Source: Amycolatopsis sp. NBRC 101858
GTDB lineage: Bacteria > Actinomycetota > Actinomycetes > Mycobacteriales > Pseudonocardiaceae
Length of the DNA: 64,000 nucleotides
NCBI RefSeq assembly: GCF_030269325.1
Contig: NZ_BSTD01000007.1
Coordinates: 496,001 to 560,000 of the forward strand
Reading direction: 5' to 3'
Shown piece after piece: positions 52,002 through 60,903 of the stretch (position 1 is its first letter; every line of letters begins with the position of its first letter). The notes below the pieces were generated by a model that saw nothing but the letters and a program-made list of their open reading frames with translations, was not told the DNA's origin and searched no databases. Made by a program: the position numbers and the translations under genes.

Positions 52002-53422
52002 CAGCGGCCACTCCGTTCGCGTTGCGGCGCGGTCCACCGGTCCAGGACCGCGGCCCACTCCCCCGTCGCGACGTCGCCGGCCCAGGCGACGTAGCCGTCC
52101 GGGCGCACCAGCAGCCCCGGCCCGTCGTCCGTGCGGTGCACCACCGGCACCGGCGCGGTCACCGGCCCCGCGCCCCGGCCCGCCACGAGCACGAAACCGC
52201 CGTGGCGCAAGGATTCCGGCAACCGCCCGTCCCGCAGCGGCAGCTCGCCCACGGGCGTTCCGACCAGCCGGTGCTCGGCCGGCGCGGCCCGGTAGCGGAT
52301 CCCCGTCCCGGTGAACATCCCGGCGGCCTTGCGGGAGAACCGGCCGCTGCGCAGGAGCGCGCCGATCACGTGGTTGCGCAGCATCCGCGCCGGCCACGCC
52401 CGCACCGTCATCAGCCGGATCGTGGCGCCGCTCGTGCGCAGCACCAGCCGGCCGACCGGGTGCCGTTCCGCCTGGTAGGTGTCGAGGATCGCGGGGTCGG
52501 CGCCGTCGAGGACGGCGGCCAGCTTCCAGCCGAGGTTGGCCGCGTCCTGGATGCCGGTGTTCATGCCCTGCCCGCCCGCGGGTGAATGGACGTGCGCGGC
52601 GTCGCCGGCGAAGAACACGCGACCCGAGCGGTACGCGCCGATCTGGCGCTCGTCACTGCGGAACTGGGAGATCCAGCGGGTCTCGCCCATGCCGAAGTCC
52701 GTACCCATCGTCCGCTGGAGGATGTCGCGCACCAGCGCGGGTTCCGCCCGGAAGGCCGCGTCGTCTTCGTGCCGCCGGTCCCAGGCGATGACGCGGAACC
52801 ACCCGTCGCCGAACGGGGCGAGGAACGCGAAGCTGTCCTTGACCGCGTCCACGGTGATGACCGTGGCCGGCGGGTCGGCGAGCCGCACGTCCGCGAGCAT
52901 GATCGACTTCAGCAGCACCTTGCCCGGGAACTCCGTGCCGGTCAGCCGCCGGACGGTGCTGTGCGCACCGTCGGCCGCGACCGCGTAGGACGCTTTCCAC
53001 GCGAGCCCGCCGGCGCGGACGACGACGCCGTCGTCCCGCCGCTCGAGGTCGGTGACGGCGGCGCCGCGCACGATCCGCGCGCCCTGGTCCCGCGCGTACT
53101 TCTCCAGCAGCGCATCGACGTTGCGCTGCGGCGTCACGAGCAGGAACGGGAACCGCGACGGCAACCGGGTCAGGTCGAGCCCCGCGCTCTTCCACAAGCT
53201 CAGGCTGCCCGCGCGTGTCCCCGTGGCAACCAGGTCGTCGGCGAGGCCGCGGGTGTCCAGGACCTCCAGCGTCCGGGCGTGGGTCCCGAACGCCCGGCTG
53301 AGCGGCGACGCCTCCGCGTGCTTCTCGACGACCACGACCGACCGGCCGGCCAAGGCCAGCTCCCCGGCCAGCAGGCAGCCGGTCGGGCCGGCTCCGACCA
53401 CGACGACATCCACGGTGTCCAC
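52001..53422 (-). CDS. FAD-dependent aromatic hydroxylase (PheA/TetX/Rox-like)
   Basis: 473 residues. VDVVVVGAGPTGCLLAGELA (FAD), then YAVAADGAHSTVRRLTG (DG motif) and VFFAGDAAHVHSPAGGQGMN (GD motif), the three hallmarks of class A flavoprotein hydroxylases. C-terminal thioredoxin-like part (about 360-473) as in polyketide- and rifampicin-type hydroxylases. It is divergent from TetR 53510 and co-transcribed with the ABM gene. Substrate unknown. Confidence 0.9.
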   Translation of the reverse strand: MDTVDVVVVGAGPTGCLLAGELALAGRSVVVVEKHAEASPLSRAFGTHARTLEVLDTRGLADDLVATGTRAGSLSLWKSAGLDLTRLPSRFPFLLVTPQRNVDALLEKYARDQGARIVRGAAVTDLERRDDGVVVRAGGLAWKASYAVAADGAHSTVRRLTGTEFPGKVLLKSIMLADVRLADPPATVITVDAVKDSFAFLAPFGDGWFRVIAWDRRHEDDAAFRAEPALVRDILQRTMGTDFGMGETRWISQFRSDERQIGAYRSGRVFFAGDAAHVHSPAGGQGMNTGIQDAANLGWKLAAVLDGADPAILDTYQAERHPVGRLVLRTSGATIRLMTVRAWPARMLRNHVIGALLRSGRFSRKAAGMFTGTGIRYRAAPAEHRLVGTPVGELPLRDGRLPESLRHGGFVLVAGRGAGPVTAPVPVVHRTDDGPGLLVRPDGYVAWAGDVATGEWAAVLDRWTAPQRERSGR

Positions 53423-53433
53423 GCGGAACCTCC

Positions 53434-53499
53434 TAAGTCAACAGCGGGTGACTTAGACGGTACGAGTGTCCGCGCGCCAAGTCAACCGCCGGTGACTTA
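53434..53499. promoter_or_regulatory. Two copies of a TetR-type operator
   Basis: TAAGTCAACAGCGGGTGACTTA (53434-53455) and AAGTCAACCGCCGGTGACTTA (53479-53499), each a near palindrome with arms AAGTCA/TGACTT. They are 45 bases apart between the hydroxylase and the TetR gene and fit divergent autoregulated control. Confidence 0.75.
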
Positions 53500-53509
53500 T
53501 CCTGGGGAC

Positions 53510-54076
53510 GTGACCGAGACCCGCCGCCGCTCCGCCCCCGCCACCCGCGCCGCGATCCTGAAAGCGGCCCGGACCCGCTTCGGCGCCCAGGGATTCGACC
53601 GGGTGCGGCTGCGCGACGTCGCCGCGGACGTCGGCGTCGACCCGGCGATGGTCATCCGCTACTTCGGCACCAAGGAAGGCCTCTTCGCGGCGGCCGCGGA
53701 GTTCGAGCTGGACCTGCCCGAGCTCACCGGGGTGAGCGCGGACGACCTCGCGCACGTGCTGATGCCCCGCTTCTTCGGCGTCTGGGAAGACGACGCCGGA
53801 TTCCTGTCCCTGCTGCGCGCGGCCACGACCAGCGAGGCGGCCGCGGCGAAGATGCTGGAGCTGTTCACCGGCCAGGTCGCCCCGGCGGTCGCGGCCGTCG
53901 TCGTCGACCGGGCCCCCGAACGCGCCGCACTCCTCGGCTCGCAGATCCTGGGCCTGGCGATGTCGCGCTATGTGCTGAAGGTGCCGCCTCTGGCGGACAT
54001 GGGGCGGGCCGAGCTCGAAGCCTGGGTCGCCCCGGTCATCCGCCACTACCTGACCGGGTCCGCCGCGCCGGAGTAG
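53510..54076 (+). CDS. TetR-family transcriptional regulator
   Basis: 188 residues. HTH: AARTRFGAQGFDRVRLRDVA, then DVGVDPAMVIRYFGTKEGLF. C-terminal ligand domain contains FTGQVAPAVAAVVVDRA. Start GTG at 53510. Divergent from the aromatic hydroxylase, with two near-palindromic operators between them. Converges with the next TetR gene; 12 bases between. Confidence 0.87.
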   Translation: MTETRRRSAPATRAAILKAARTRFGAQGFDRVRLRDVAADVGVDPAMVIRYFGTKEGLFAAAAEFELDLPELTGVSADDLAHVLMPRFFGVWEDDAGFLSLLRAATTSEAAAAKMLELFTGQVAPAVAAVVVDRAPERAALLGSQILGLAMSRYVLKVPPLADMGRAELEAWVAPVIRHYLTGSAAPE

Positions 54077-54088
54077 CCGGGGCGCGGG

Positions 54089-54790
54089 TCAGCTCGCGGA
54101 GAGCAGCTGGTCGAGAACCCGGTCGAGGCCGAGGCCGAACAGTTCGTCGTCGCTCCACTCGCCGTCGGCGAAGCCGGACGTGCTGAGCGTGGGGTAGCGC
54201 TCGCCGAGGCCGAGGATGTGCGCCCGCGCCCTGGCGAACACGGCGGGATCGTCGAACTGCCGCCAGGTGGCGTCCGCCATCGCCGCGCCGAGGACGAAGT
54301 TGGCCAGCAGGCGGGTGGCGGCCGCGAGGTCCACTCCGGACAGCCCGGAGCGGACGAGCATCGCCTGGATGAACTCGGTCCGCGCCAGCACGTTCGGCCC
54401 CAGCAGCGGCCGGCCGAGCAGGCCGGGCAGCCACGGGTGCGCGAGCATCGCGGCCCGCCAGCCGAGCAGCACCGCCCGGAGCCCGGAGCGCGGGTCGAGG
54501 TCCGGCGCGGGCAGCGGCGCCTCGCCGACGGCGTGGTCGAGCGCGAGGTCGAGCAGATCCCGTTTGGTCGAGACGTGCCAGTAGAGCGCCGTCGAGGTCA
54601 CTTCGAGCCGCTCGGCGAGCTTGCGCATCGTCAGCCGCTCCGCGCCGTGCGCGTCGAGTTCGGCGATGGCCGCGTCGATGATGCGCTCCAGGGTGAGCGG
54701 AGTGCTCCGGCGCGGCGGCCGTGGCGGCTCTTCGCGCAGCCACAGGACGTCCCCGCTGCCGGTCGCCGGCTCTCCAGTGTTCACGATCAC
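54089..54790 (-). CDS. TetR-family transcriptional regulator, TetR_C type
   Basis: 233 residues. HTH begins LERIIDAAIAELDAHGAERL, then TMRKLAERLEVTSTALYWHV. C-terminal part LDLALDHAVGEAPLPAPDLD fits the TetR_C (tetracycline-repressor-like) domain. Start GTG at 54790 or 54784. It is divergent from the drug-type exporter at 54903 and probably represses it, as in TetR/TetA-like pairs. The ligand is unknown. Confidence 0.87.
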   Translation of the reverse strand: MIVNTGEPATGSGDVLWLREEPPRPPRRSTPLTLERIIDAAIAELDAHGAERLTMRKLAERLEVTSTALYWHVSTKRDLLDLALDHAVGEAPLPAPDLDPRSGLRAVLLGWRAAMLAHPWLPGLLGRPLLGPNVLARTEFIQAMLVRSGLSGVDLAAATRLLANFVLGAAMADATWRQFDDPAVFARARAHILGLGERYPTLSTSGFADGEWSDDELFGLGLDRVLDQLLSAS

Positions 54791-54824
54791 CGACCTTACC
54801 CGCCGTCCAGTGATTTACCGTTGA

Positions 54825-54850
54825 TAAGTTAATATACCGATGTTAAGTTA
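54825..54850. promoter_or_regulatory. Direct repeat TAAGTTA in the divergent promoter region
   Basis: TAAGTTA occurs at 54825-54831 and 54844-54850, 19 bases apart, in an AT-rich stretch. It is a candidate binding site for the TetR at 54089, but the symmetry typical of TetR is weak. Confidence 0.35.
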
Positions 54851-54902
54851 GCGCGGCCGACGACCAGTCCACCCGGTGTCCACCGGAGATCGAGGGGCCG
54901 AA

Positions 54903-56375
54903 ATGCACCGCACCGCCGATCGCTGGATCGCGCTCGTCGTCCTGAGCCTGGCCCAGCTGATGGTCATCCTGGACTCCACGATCGTGAACATCGCGCTGCC
55001 GACCGCGCAGCACGAGCTCGCGTTCTCCGACGGCAACCGCCAGTGGGTGGTGACCGGCTACGCGCTCGCCTTCGGCAGTCTCCTGCTCCTCGGCGGCCGG
55101 CTCGCCGACCTGTACGGGCGAAAACGGCTCTTCATCGCCGGGATGGCCGGGTTCGCGATCGCGTCGGCCGCCGGTGGCGCCGCGGACGGGTTCGGCGTCC
55201 TGCTGATCGCGCGGATCGCGCAGGGTGCGTTCGCCGCGATGCTCGCGCCGGCGGCACTGTCGATGCTGTCGGTGACGTTCGCCGACGACGCGCGCGAACG
55301 CGGCCGCGCCTTCGGGGTCTTCGGCGCGATCTCGGGCGCCGGTGGCGCGGTGGGCCTGCTGCTCGGCGGCGTGCTCACGCAGAACCTGTCGTGGCGGTGG
55401 TGCCTGTACGTGAACGTCGTCATCGCGGCGGTCGCGATCGCGGGCGCCCTGGCGTTCCTCGCCGACCGCGACCGGCCGGCGCGCACCCGGCTGGACGTGC
55501 CGGGAACGGTCCTCGCGCTGCTCGGCCTGTTCGGCATCGTCGACGGCCTGGGCAACGCCACCTCCGACGGCTGGACCGGCTTCCGGACGCTGGCCCCGAC
55601 GGCGGCCGGCGTGGTGCTGATCGTCGTGTTCGTGCTCGTCGAACGCCGTGTCCGCGCCCCGCTGCTCCCGCCGCCGGTCGTCCTGGACCGGAACCGGGGA
55701 GCCGCCTACCTGGCAATCGGGATCTCGGGTGCCGGCGGGTTCGCGGTCTTCCTGTTCGTCACCTACTACCTCGCGGAGACGCTGGAGTTCACGCCGCTGG
55801 AAAGCGGCCTGGCGTTCCTGCCGATGGTCGGCCTGGTGATGGTGGGCGCGATGGTGTCGGGCGCGGTGCTGCTGCCGCGCGTCGGGCCACGCCCGATCGT
55901 CCCGGCCGGCAGCCTCCTCACCGCGGCAGGCATGGCGCTGCTCACCGGCCTCGACGCGGATTCGACGTACGCCACGGGTGTGCTGCCCGCGCTGCTCGTC
56001 ATCGGGCTCGGCCTGGGCCTGATCTTCGGGCCGGGTCAGAACGCGGCGACCAGTGGCGTGCGCTCGCACGAAGCCGGCGTGGCGTCGGCGATGGTGAACA
56101 TCGCCCAGCAGGTCGGCGGCTCCCTCGGCCTGGCCGTGTTCAGCTCCCTGGGCACGACGGCGACGGCGGGCTACCTCACCACGCACGCTTCGACGGCGGC
56201 CGACCCGGCCACGATCGCCGAGGCGACCCTCACCGGCTACCACTTCGTGTTCTGGATCGCGGCCGGGTTGTTCTTCGGAGGCGCGGTGCTGTCCGCCGGC
56301 CTCTTCCGCGGCGGCCCCCTGGCGGCCGGTCCCGGCGCGGAGCAGTTCGTCACCCAGCAGAGCGGAAAGGCCTGA
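54903..56375 (+). CDS. MFS transporter, DHA2 drug:H+ antiporter family
   Basis: 490 residues with about 14 hydrophobic segments. LMVILDSTIVNIALPTAQHE is the motif D1-like signature of 14-TMS drug exporters; GGRLADLYGRKRLFI is motif A; GAISGAGGAVGLLLGGVLTQ is motif C-like. I chose the ATG at 54903 with AGGGG upstream; GTG 54876 is an alternative. Probably a drug exporter controlled by the divergent TetR. A quinone oxidoreductase follows five bases later in the same operon. Confidence 0.88.
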   Translation: MHRTADRWIALVVLSLAQLMVILDSTIVNIALPTAQHELAFSDGNRQWVVTGYALAFGSLLLLGGRLADLYGRKRLFIAGMAGFAIASAAGGAADGFGVLLIARIAQGAFAAMLAPAALSMLSVTFADDARERGRAFGVFGAISGAGGAVGLLLGGVLTQNLSWRWCLYVNVVIAAVAIAGALAFLADRDRPARTRLDVPGTVLALLGLFGIVDGLGNATSDGWTGFRTLAPTAAGVVLIVVFVLVERRVRAPLLPPPVVLDRNRGAAYLAIGISGAGGFAVFLFVTYYLAETLEFTPLESGLAFLPMVGLVMVGAMVSGAVLLPRVGPRPIVPAGSLLTAAGMALLTGLDADSTYATGVLPALLVIGLGLGLIFGPGQNAATSGVRSHEAGVASAMVNIAQQVGGSLGLAVFSSLGTTATAGYLTTHASTAADPATIAEATLTGYHFVFWIAAGLFFGGAVLSAGLFRGGPLAAGPGAEQFVTQQSGKA

Positions 56376-56380
56376 GTGTC

Positions 56381-57292
56381 ATGAAAGCAGTGCAGTTCAA
56401 GCAGTACGGCGGCCCCGAGGTCCTCGAGCTCGTGGACCTGCCCGACCCCCACCCGGGCCCCGGCCAGGTCCGGATCGCGGTGCGGGCGACCGGAATCAGC
56501 GCCACGGATTCCAAAGTGCGCCGCGGTGACCTGAGTTTCGGTGCGCAGCTGCCGCAGACGACGGGCGCCGACGTGGCGGGCGTCGTCGACGAGCTCGGCG
56601 AAGGCGTCACGGACGTCGCGCTCGGCGACCGGGTGTTCGGCATCTCCGACGACCAGGCGGGCGCCGCCGAATTCGCCCTGCTGACCTTCCGGGCGGTCAT
56701 CCCCCCGTCACTCGGGTTCGTCGACGCGGCCGGCATCCCCGTCGCGCTCGAAACGGCCACGCGCAGCCTCGACCAGCTCCACGTCACCGCCGGAACCACG
56801 CTGTTCGTCAACGGCGCCTCCGGCGGGATCGGGAGCACCGCCGTCCAGCTCGCCGTCGCGCGCGGCGCGCGGGTGATCGGCGCCGCCAGCGCCCGCAACA
56901 GCGGCTACCTGAGCCTGCTGGGCGCGGAACCGGTGACCTACGGGGAAGGCATGGCCGACCGGGTGCGCGCCCTGTCCCCCGACGGCGTCGACGCCGCGCT
57001 CGACGTCGCCGGCAGCGGCGTCCTCCCCGAGCTCATCGCCCTCGCCGGCGACGCGAAGAACGTGGTGACGCTCGCCGACTTCGCCGGTGCCGAGCAGCAC
57101 GGCGTCCACTTCAGCAACGGGTTCGTCGACGGCACCGGGTTCCACGCGCTCGCGACGGTGGGCGAGCTCATCGAAGCCGGGAAGTTCTGGCTGCCGGTGG
57201 ACCGGACCTTCCCGCTCGCCGGGATCGCCGACGCGCACCGCACCAGCGAAAGCGGTCACGTCCGGGGGAGGCTGGTCCTGGTCGTCAGCTGA
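56381..57292 (+). CDS. NADP-dependent quinone oxidoreductase-like protein (MDR family)
   Basis: 303 residues. MKAVQFKQYGGPEVLELVDL is the GroES-like start; TLFVNGASGGIGSTAVQLAV is the cofactor motif (AxGGxG). No zinc ligands, so zeta-crystallin/QOR type. Lies directly behind the exporter and may detoxify quinones. Converges with the isochorismatase-like gene, sharing TCAGCTGA. Confidence 0.9.
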   Translation: MKAVQFKQYGGPEVLELVDLPDPHPGPGQVRIAVRATGISATDSKVRRGDLSFGAQLPQTTGADVAGVVDELGEGVTDVALGDRVFGISDDQAGAAEFALLTFRAVIPPSLGFVDAAGIPVALETATRSLDQLHVTAGTTLFVNGASGGIGSTAVQLAVARGARVIGAASARNSGYLSLLGAEPVTYGEGMADRVRALSPDGVDAALDVAGSGVLPELIALAGDAKNVVTLADFAGAEQHGVHFSNGFVDGTGFHALATVGELIEAGKFWLPVDRTFPLAGIADAHRTSESGHVRGRLVLVVS

Positions 57293-57827
57293 ACGCGGCG
57301 CAGCGCACGACCTCGAAGCCCCGGCCGGGAAAGACCTTCTCCACGAAGAACTCGTGGACGCCCCCGTCGCCGTCGGCGCACCCGTCGGCGAGCACGGTGA
57401 CCCGGTAGCCGCGGTCGGCCGCGTCGTAGGCCGTCGCGGCGACCATCGCGCTCGTGGCCACGCCGGCGAGGACCACCGTGTCCACGCCGCGTGCCCGGAG
57501 CACGAGGTCCAGGTCCGTGCCCGCGAACGCGCTCGTCCGGCGTTTGCGCACGACGACGTCCTCGCCGTGTACCGGCAGGTCGAGCTCGATGCCGGGCGAG
57601 CCCTCGTGGAACGTGTCCCCCGCGTCGTAGAAGGAGGCGAACAGGGCGTTGCCGGGCGGCAGGTCGGCGCGGTTGACGCGGAACGCGGTGTGGATGTGCA
57701 CCACCAGCGTCCCGGCGGCGCGCACGCGCGGCAGTAACTCTTCCAGGGGTGGCAAGACCTCGCGCGCGAACCCGTAGTTCCCGGTGATGCCTCGCTGCAG
57801 GTCGCCCACGATGAGTGCGGTGGTCAT
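57285..57827 (-). CDS. Isochorismatase-like hydrolase without the usual Cys
   Basis: 180 residues. Conserved Asp in ALIVGDLQRG and Lys in VVRKRRTSAFAGTDLDLVL are present. The usual catalytic Cys before the ATA helix (TSGCV) is replaced: VVLAGVATSAMVAATAYDAA. The fold and length are those of the isochorismatase superfamily. Loss of Cys also occurs in true isochorismatases, so activity is not excluded. Its ATG overlaps the MFS stop by four bases. Confidence 0.85.
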   Translation of the reverse strand: MTTALIVGDLQRGITGNYGFAREVLPPLEELLPRVRAAGTLVVHIHTAFRVNRADLPPGNALFASFYDAGDTFHEGSPGIELDLPVHGEDVVVRKRRTSAFAGTDLDLVLRARGVDTVVLAGVATSAMVAATAYDAADRGYRVTVLADGCADGDGGVHEFFVEKVFPGRGFEVVRCAAFS

Positions 57828-59155
57828 GAGCCCAGCTTCCCATCGAGGCGCTCCACGCGGCGCCCGATCGTCAGCAGGACGGCGAGCCCGGCCACCATGA
57901 TCACCGCGATCGCCAGGAGCGCGTAGGTGAAACTGCCGGTGGCGGTCTTGATCGCGCCGGTGAAGTACGGGCCGACGAACCCGCTGAGGTTGCTGACGGA
58001 GTTGATCAGCGCGATGCCGGACGCCGCCGCGGTGCCGGTCAGCCCGATCGCCGGGATCCGCCAGAACTGCGGCATCGCGGTGTAGATCCCGGCCACGCTC
58101 AGGCAGACCGCCAGGATGAACACCGGCCCGTTGCCGGCGAAGGTGGCCAGCAGCAGCCCGGCGGCGCCGACCGCCATCGGGACGCCGGTGGCGAACACGG
58201 CCGTCCGGCGGCCGGCGACGCGGACCCAGGCGAGCATGGCCAGCGCGGCGACGAGGTACGGGATCCCGGACAGCAGCACACTGCTGATGTCGGCGGCGCC
58301 GCCGACGCCGTGCGTGATCGCGGTGATCATCGTGGGCAGGAAGAACGCGAGCGGGTAGAGCCCGAACACGATGGCGAAGAACGTCACCGCGAGCGCCCAC
58401 ACCCGGCCGCTGATCAGCGCCTGGCGAAGCCCGGTCAGCGCGCCGTGGCCGCGCTGCTCCTCGGCCTCCGCGGCGAGCGTCCGCTCCAATGAGGACTTCT
58501 CCGTTTCGTCGAGCCAGCGCGCGTCGGCGGGCCGGTCGGGCAGGAAGACGAAGATCAGGATCCCGATGAGAATCGTCAGCGCGCCTTCGACGAGGAACAG
58601 CGAGCGCCAGCCGGCGATCCCGAACAGGTTCTGGCCCCAGGTCAGCAGCGCGGCGGCCAGCGGGGAGCCGACGATCGAGGACACCGGGATCATCAGGAAG
58701 AACCCGGTCAGCGCCCAGGACCGCTGGCGGCGCGGGAACCAGTAGGTCAGGTACAGCAGGATCCCGGCGGCCAGGCCCGCTTCGGCGAACCCGAGCGCGA
58801 GCCGCGCGACGTAGAGCGCCGCGGCGGAGTCGACGGTCGCCGTCAAGCCGGTGACCAGCCCCCAGGTGAGCATGATCCGGGTGATCCACTTCCGGGCCCC
58901 GAACCGCCGCAGCGCGAGGTTGCTCGGCACTTCGACGATGATGTAGCCGATGAAGAACAGGCCCGCGGCCAGGCCGACCTGCCCGCTGTCGAGGTGCAGG
59001 TCGCGCGACATCGGCGCGGCGATGTAGCCCAGGTTGGCGCGGTCGACGTAGCTCATCACGTAGGCCACGCCGATCAGCGGGATGATCCGGGCGCCGACCT
59101 TGCGCCAGGTCCGGGTGGTCACCGTCGCCGATGTGGCACCGAGTGCGGAATCCAT
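57824..59155 (-). CDS. MFS transporter, anion:cation symporter (ACS) type
   Basis: 443 residues with about 12 hydrophobic segments. RIIPLIGVAYVMSYVDRANL is the ACS-family start, with VPSNLALRRFGARKWITRIM. These transporters carry organic acids such as glucarate, phthalate or 4-hydroxyphenylacetate. It is 32 bases below hyuB on the same strand and overlaps the hydrolase. It likely imports the compound degraded by these enzymes. Confidence 0.9.
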   Translation of the reverse strand: MDSALGATSATVTTRTWRKVGARIIPLIGVAYVMSYVDRANLGYIAAPMSRDLHLDSGQVGLAAGLFFIGYIIVEVPSNLALRRFGARKWITRIMLTWGLVTGLTATVDSAAALYVARLALGFAEAGLAAGILLYLTYWFPRRQRSWALTGFFLMIPVSSIVGSPLAAALLTWGQNLFGIAGWRSLFLVEGALTILIGILIFVFLPDRPADARWLDETEKSSLERTLAAEAEEQRGHGALTGLRQALISGRVWALAVTFFAIVFGLYPLAFFLPTMITAITHGVGGAADISSVLLSGIPYLVAALAMLAWVRVAGRRTAVFATGVPMAVGAAGLLLATFAGNGPVFILAVCLSVAGIYTAMPQFWRIPAIGLTGTAAASGIALINSVSNLSGFVGPYFTGAIKTATGSFTYALLAIAVIMVAGLAVLLTIGRRVERLDGKLGS

Positions 59156-59187
59156 GCGGTGTCCTTTCTGGACGAAGAAACGATGCG

Positions 59188-60903
59188 TCAGCCGGCTGTT
59201 CCGCGCAAGGCGGCCGTGGCGGGGTGGTCGAGCGTGCCGTCGGCGGTGACGACGACGCCGTAGTCGCGGGCCGCGCCCTCGCGGGTCACCTTGCCTTCGG
59301 CGACGTCGTCGAGGACCCGCCGCGGCTCGCGGGTGAAGGGGTCGCCGTGGCCGCCGCCCCCGGCCGTGACGTGGCGGTGCCGGCTGCCTGCCGTCAGTAC
59401 GAGGTGGGGCTTCGAATCGAGGACGCGCTCGCCGGGATCACCGGGGTCGAGCAGGTTCAGCGACGGCGTGCCGGGCGCGCCGCCGTCGAGGCCGTAGGGC
59501 AGGAACTCGCGGCGGTCGGACCGGATCTGCACGCTCGCTTCGGGCGCGAGAATCGTCATGTCCCGGAACGTGCTCAGGCCGCCGCGGAACCGGCCGGCGC
59601 CGCCGGTGTCGGGGAGGTAGCCGTACCCGTCGATGCGGACGTGCCCGGACCGTTCCAGTTCCTCGACCGGGGTGTTGGCGAGGTTGGCGCCCAGCGGGCT
59701 GATCCCGTCGACCCCGTCGCGGTCGGGCCGGGCACCCCACGCTCCACAAAGGATGTCCCACAGCACCACCGAACCGCCGTCGGCACCGGTGACGCCGATC
59801 GCGACGGAGTCGGGACCGCCGTCGCCCGCGGCCGGTACCCGGGTGGGGAACACCGGGGCGAGGGCGCCGAGGACGGCGTCGATGATGCGGTAGGCCACGA
59901 GTCCCCGGGCACCCCGAGCGGCGGGGCGGCGGCCGTCGAGGATCGAGGCTTCGGGGATGACGAACGTGAACGGCCGGTAGAACCCGCTGTTGGCCGGGAT
60001 GTCGCGGGCGAGCGCGCCCTGGACCGCCGCGTAGGACGCCGACCGCGTGAACGACGCGGTGGCGTTGAGCGCGGAGGCTACCTGCGGCGAGGATCCGGTG
60101 AAGTCCAGTTCGATCCCGGTGCCGGACAGCGTCACCTTGACCTGGAACGGGATCGGGCCCGAGCCGAGGCCGTCGTCGTCGATGTGGTCGGTGAACGCGT
60201 AGCTCCCGGGAACCGCGTCGGCGAGCGCGGCGCGCAACAGCGTCTCCGAGTAGTCGAGCAGCTCGTCGTTGAGCTCCGCCAGGCCGGCGGCGCCGTACCG
60301 CGTGGCGAGCGCACGCAGGCCTTCTCCCCCGGCGTGGCACGCGGCGAGCTGGGATTCGAGGTCGCCGCGCAGCAGCTCCGGCTCGCGGACGTTGCGCAGC
60401 ACCAGGTTCAGGAAGGGTTCGTTCAGCTTGCCCGCGTCGACCAGCCGGGACGGCGGGATCTGGACGCCCTCGGCGAAGATGCTCGTCGCCTGGACGGCCA
60501 TCGATCCGGCGACCCCGCCGCCGACGTCGGCGTGGTTGACCACCGTGACGGCGAATCCCAGCAGGTCCGGCCCGGCGAACACCGGGGCGGCCGCGAAGAT
60601 GTCCGGCAGGTGCATGCCACCGCGGGAAGGATCGTTGAGCAGGTAGACGTCCCCGTCGGCGATCCCGGCGCCGAACTCGGCGAGGAACGCCGCCATGGCG
60701 TCCGGAATGGACCCGAGGTGCACCGGGCAGGTGTTGGCCTGGGCGATGACCCGGCCGCGGGCGTCGCACAGCGCCGCGGAGAAGTCCATACTGGACGCGA
60801 CGATCTGCGAGTGCGCGGTGCGCAGGATCGTGATCGCCATTTCGTCGGCGACGCCGGTGACGGCGTTGCGGAAGACCTCGAAGGTGACGGCGTCGCGGAT
60901 CAT
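59188..60903 (-). CDS. Hydantoinase B/oxoprolinase family protein
   Basis: 571 residues. Opens FEVFRNAVTGVADEMAITIL, then MDFSAALCDARGRVIAQANT and VYLLNDPSRGGMHLPDIFAA; a C-terminal AGGGGHGDPFTREPRRVLDD follows. These are HyuB landmarks. With HyuA it forms an ATP-dependent enzyme that opens a hydantoin, 5-oxoproline or acetophenone-type ketone. Its ATG overlaps the HyuA stop. Substrate not determined. Confidence 0.93.
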   Translation of the reverse strand: MIRDAVTFEVFRNAVTGVADEMAITILRTAHSQIVASSMDFSAALCDARGRVIAQANTCPVHLGSIPDAMAAFLAEFGAGIADGDVYLLNDPSRGGMHLPDIFAAAPVFAGPDLLGFAVTVVNHADVGGGVAGSMAVQATSIFAEGVQIPPSRLVDAGKLNEPFLNLVLRNVREPELLRGDLESQLAACHAGGEGLRALATRYGAAGLAELNDELLDYSETLLRAALADAVPGSYAFTDHIDDDGLGSGPIPFQVKVTLSGTGIELDFTGSSPQVASALNATASFTRSASYAAVQGALARDIPANSGFYRPFTFVIPEASILDGRRPAARGARGLVAYRIIDAVLGALAPVFPTRVPAAGDGGPDSVAIGVTGADGGSVVLWDILCGAWGARPDRDGVDGISPLGANLANTPVEELERSGHVRIDGYGYLPDTGGAGRFRGGLSTFRDMTILAPEASVQIRSDRREFLPYGLDGGAPGTPSLNLLDPGDPGERVLDSKPHLVLTAGSRHRHVTAGGGGHGDPFTREPRRVLDDVAEGKVTREGAARDYGVVVTADGTLDHPATAALRGTAG

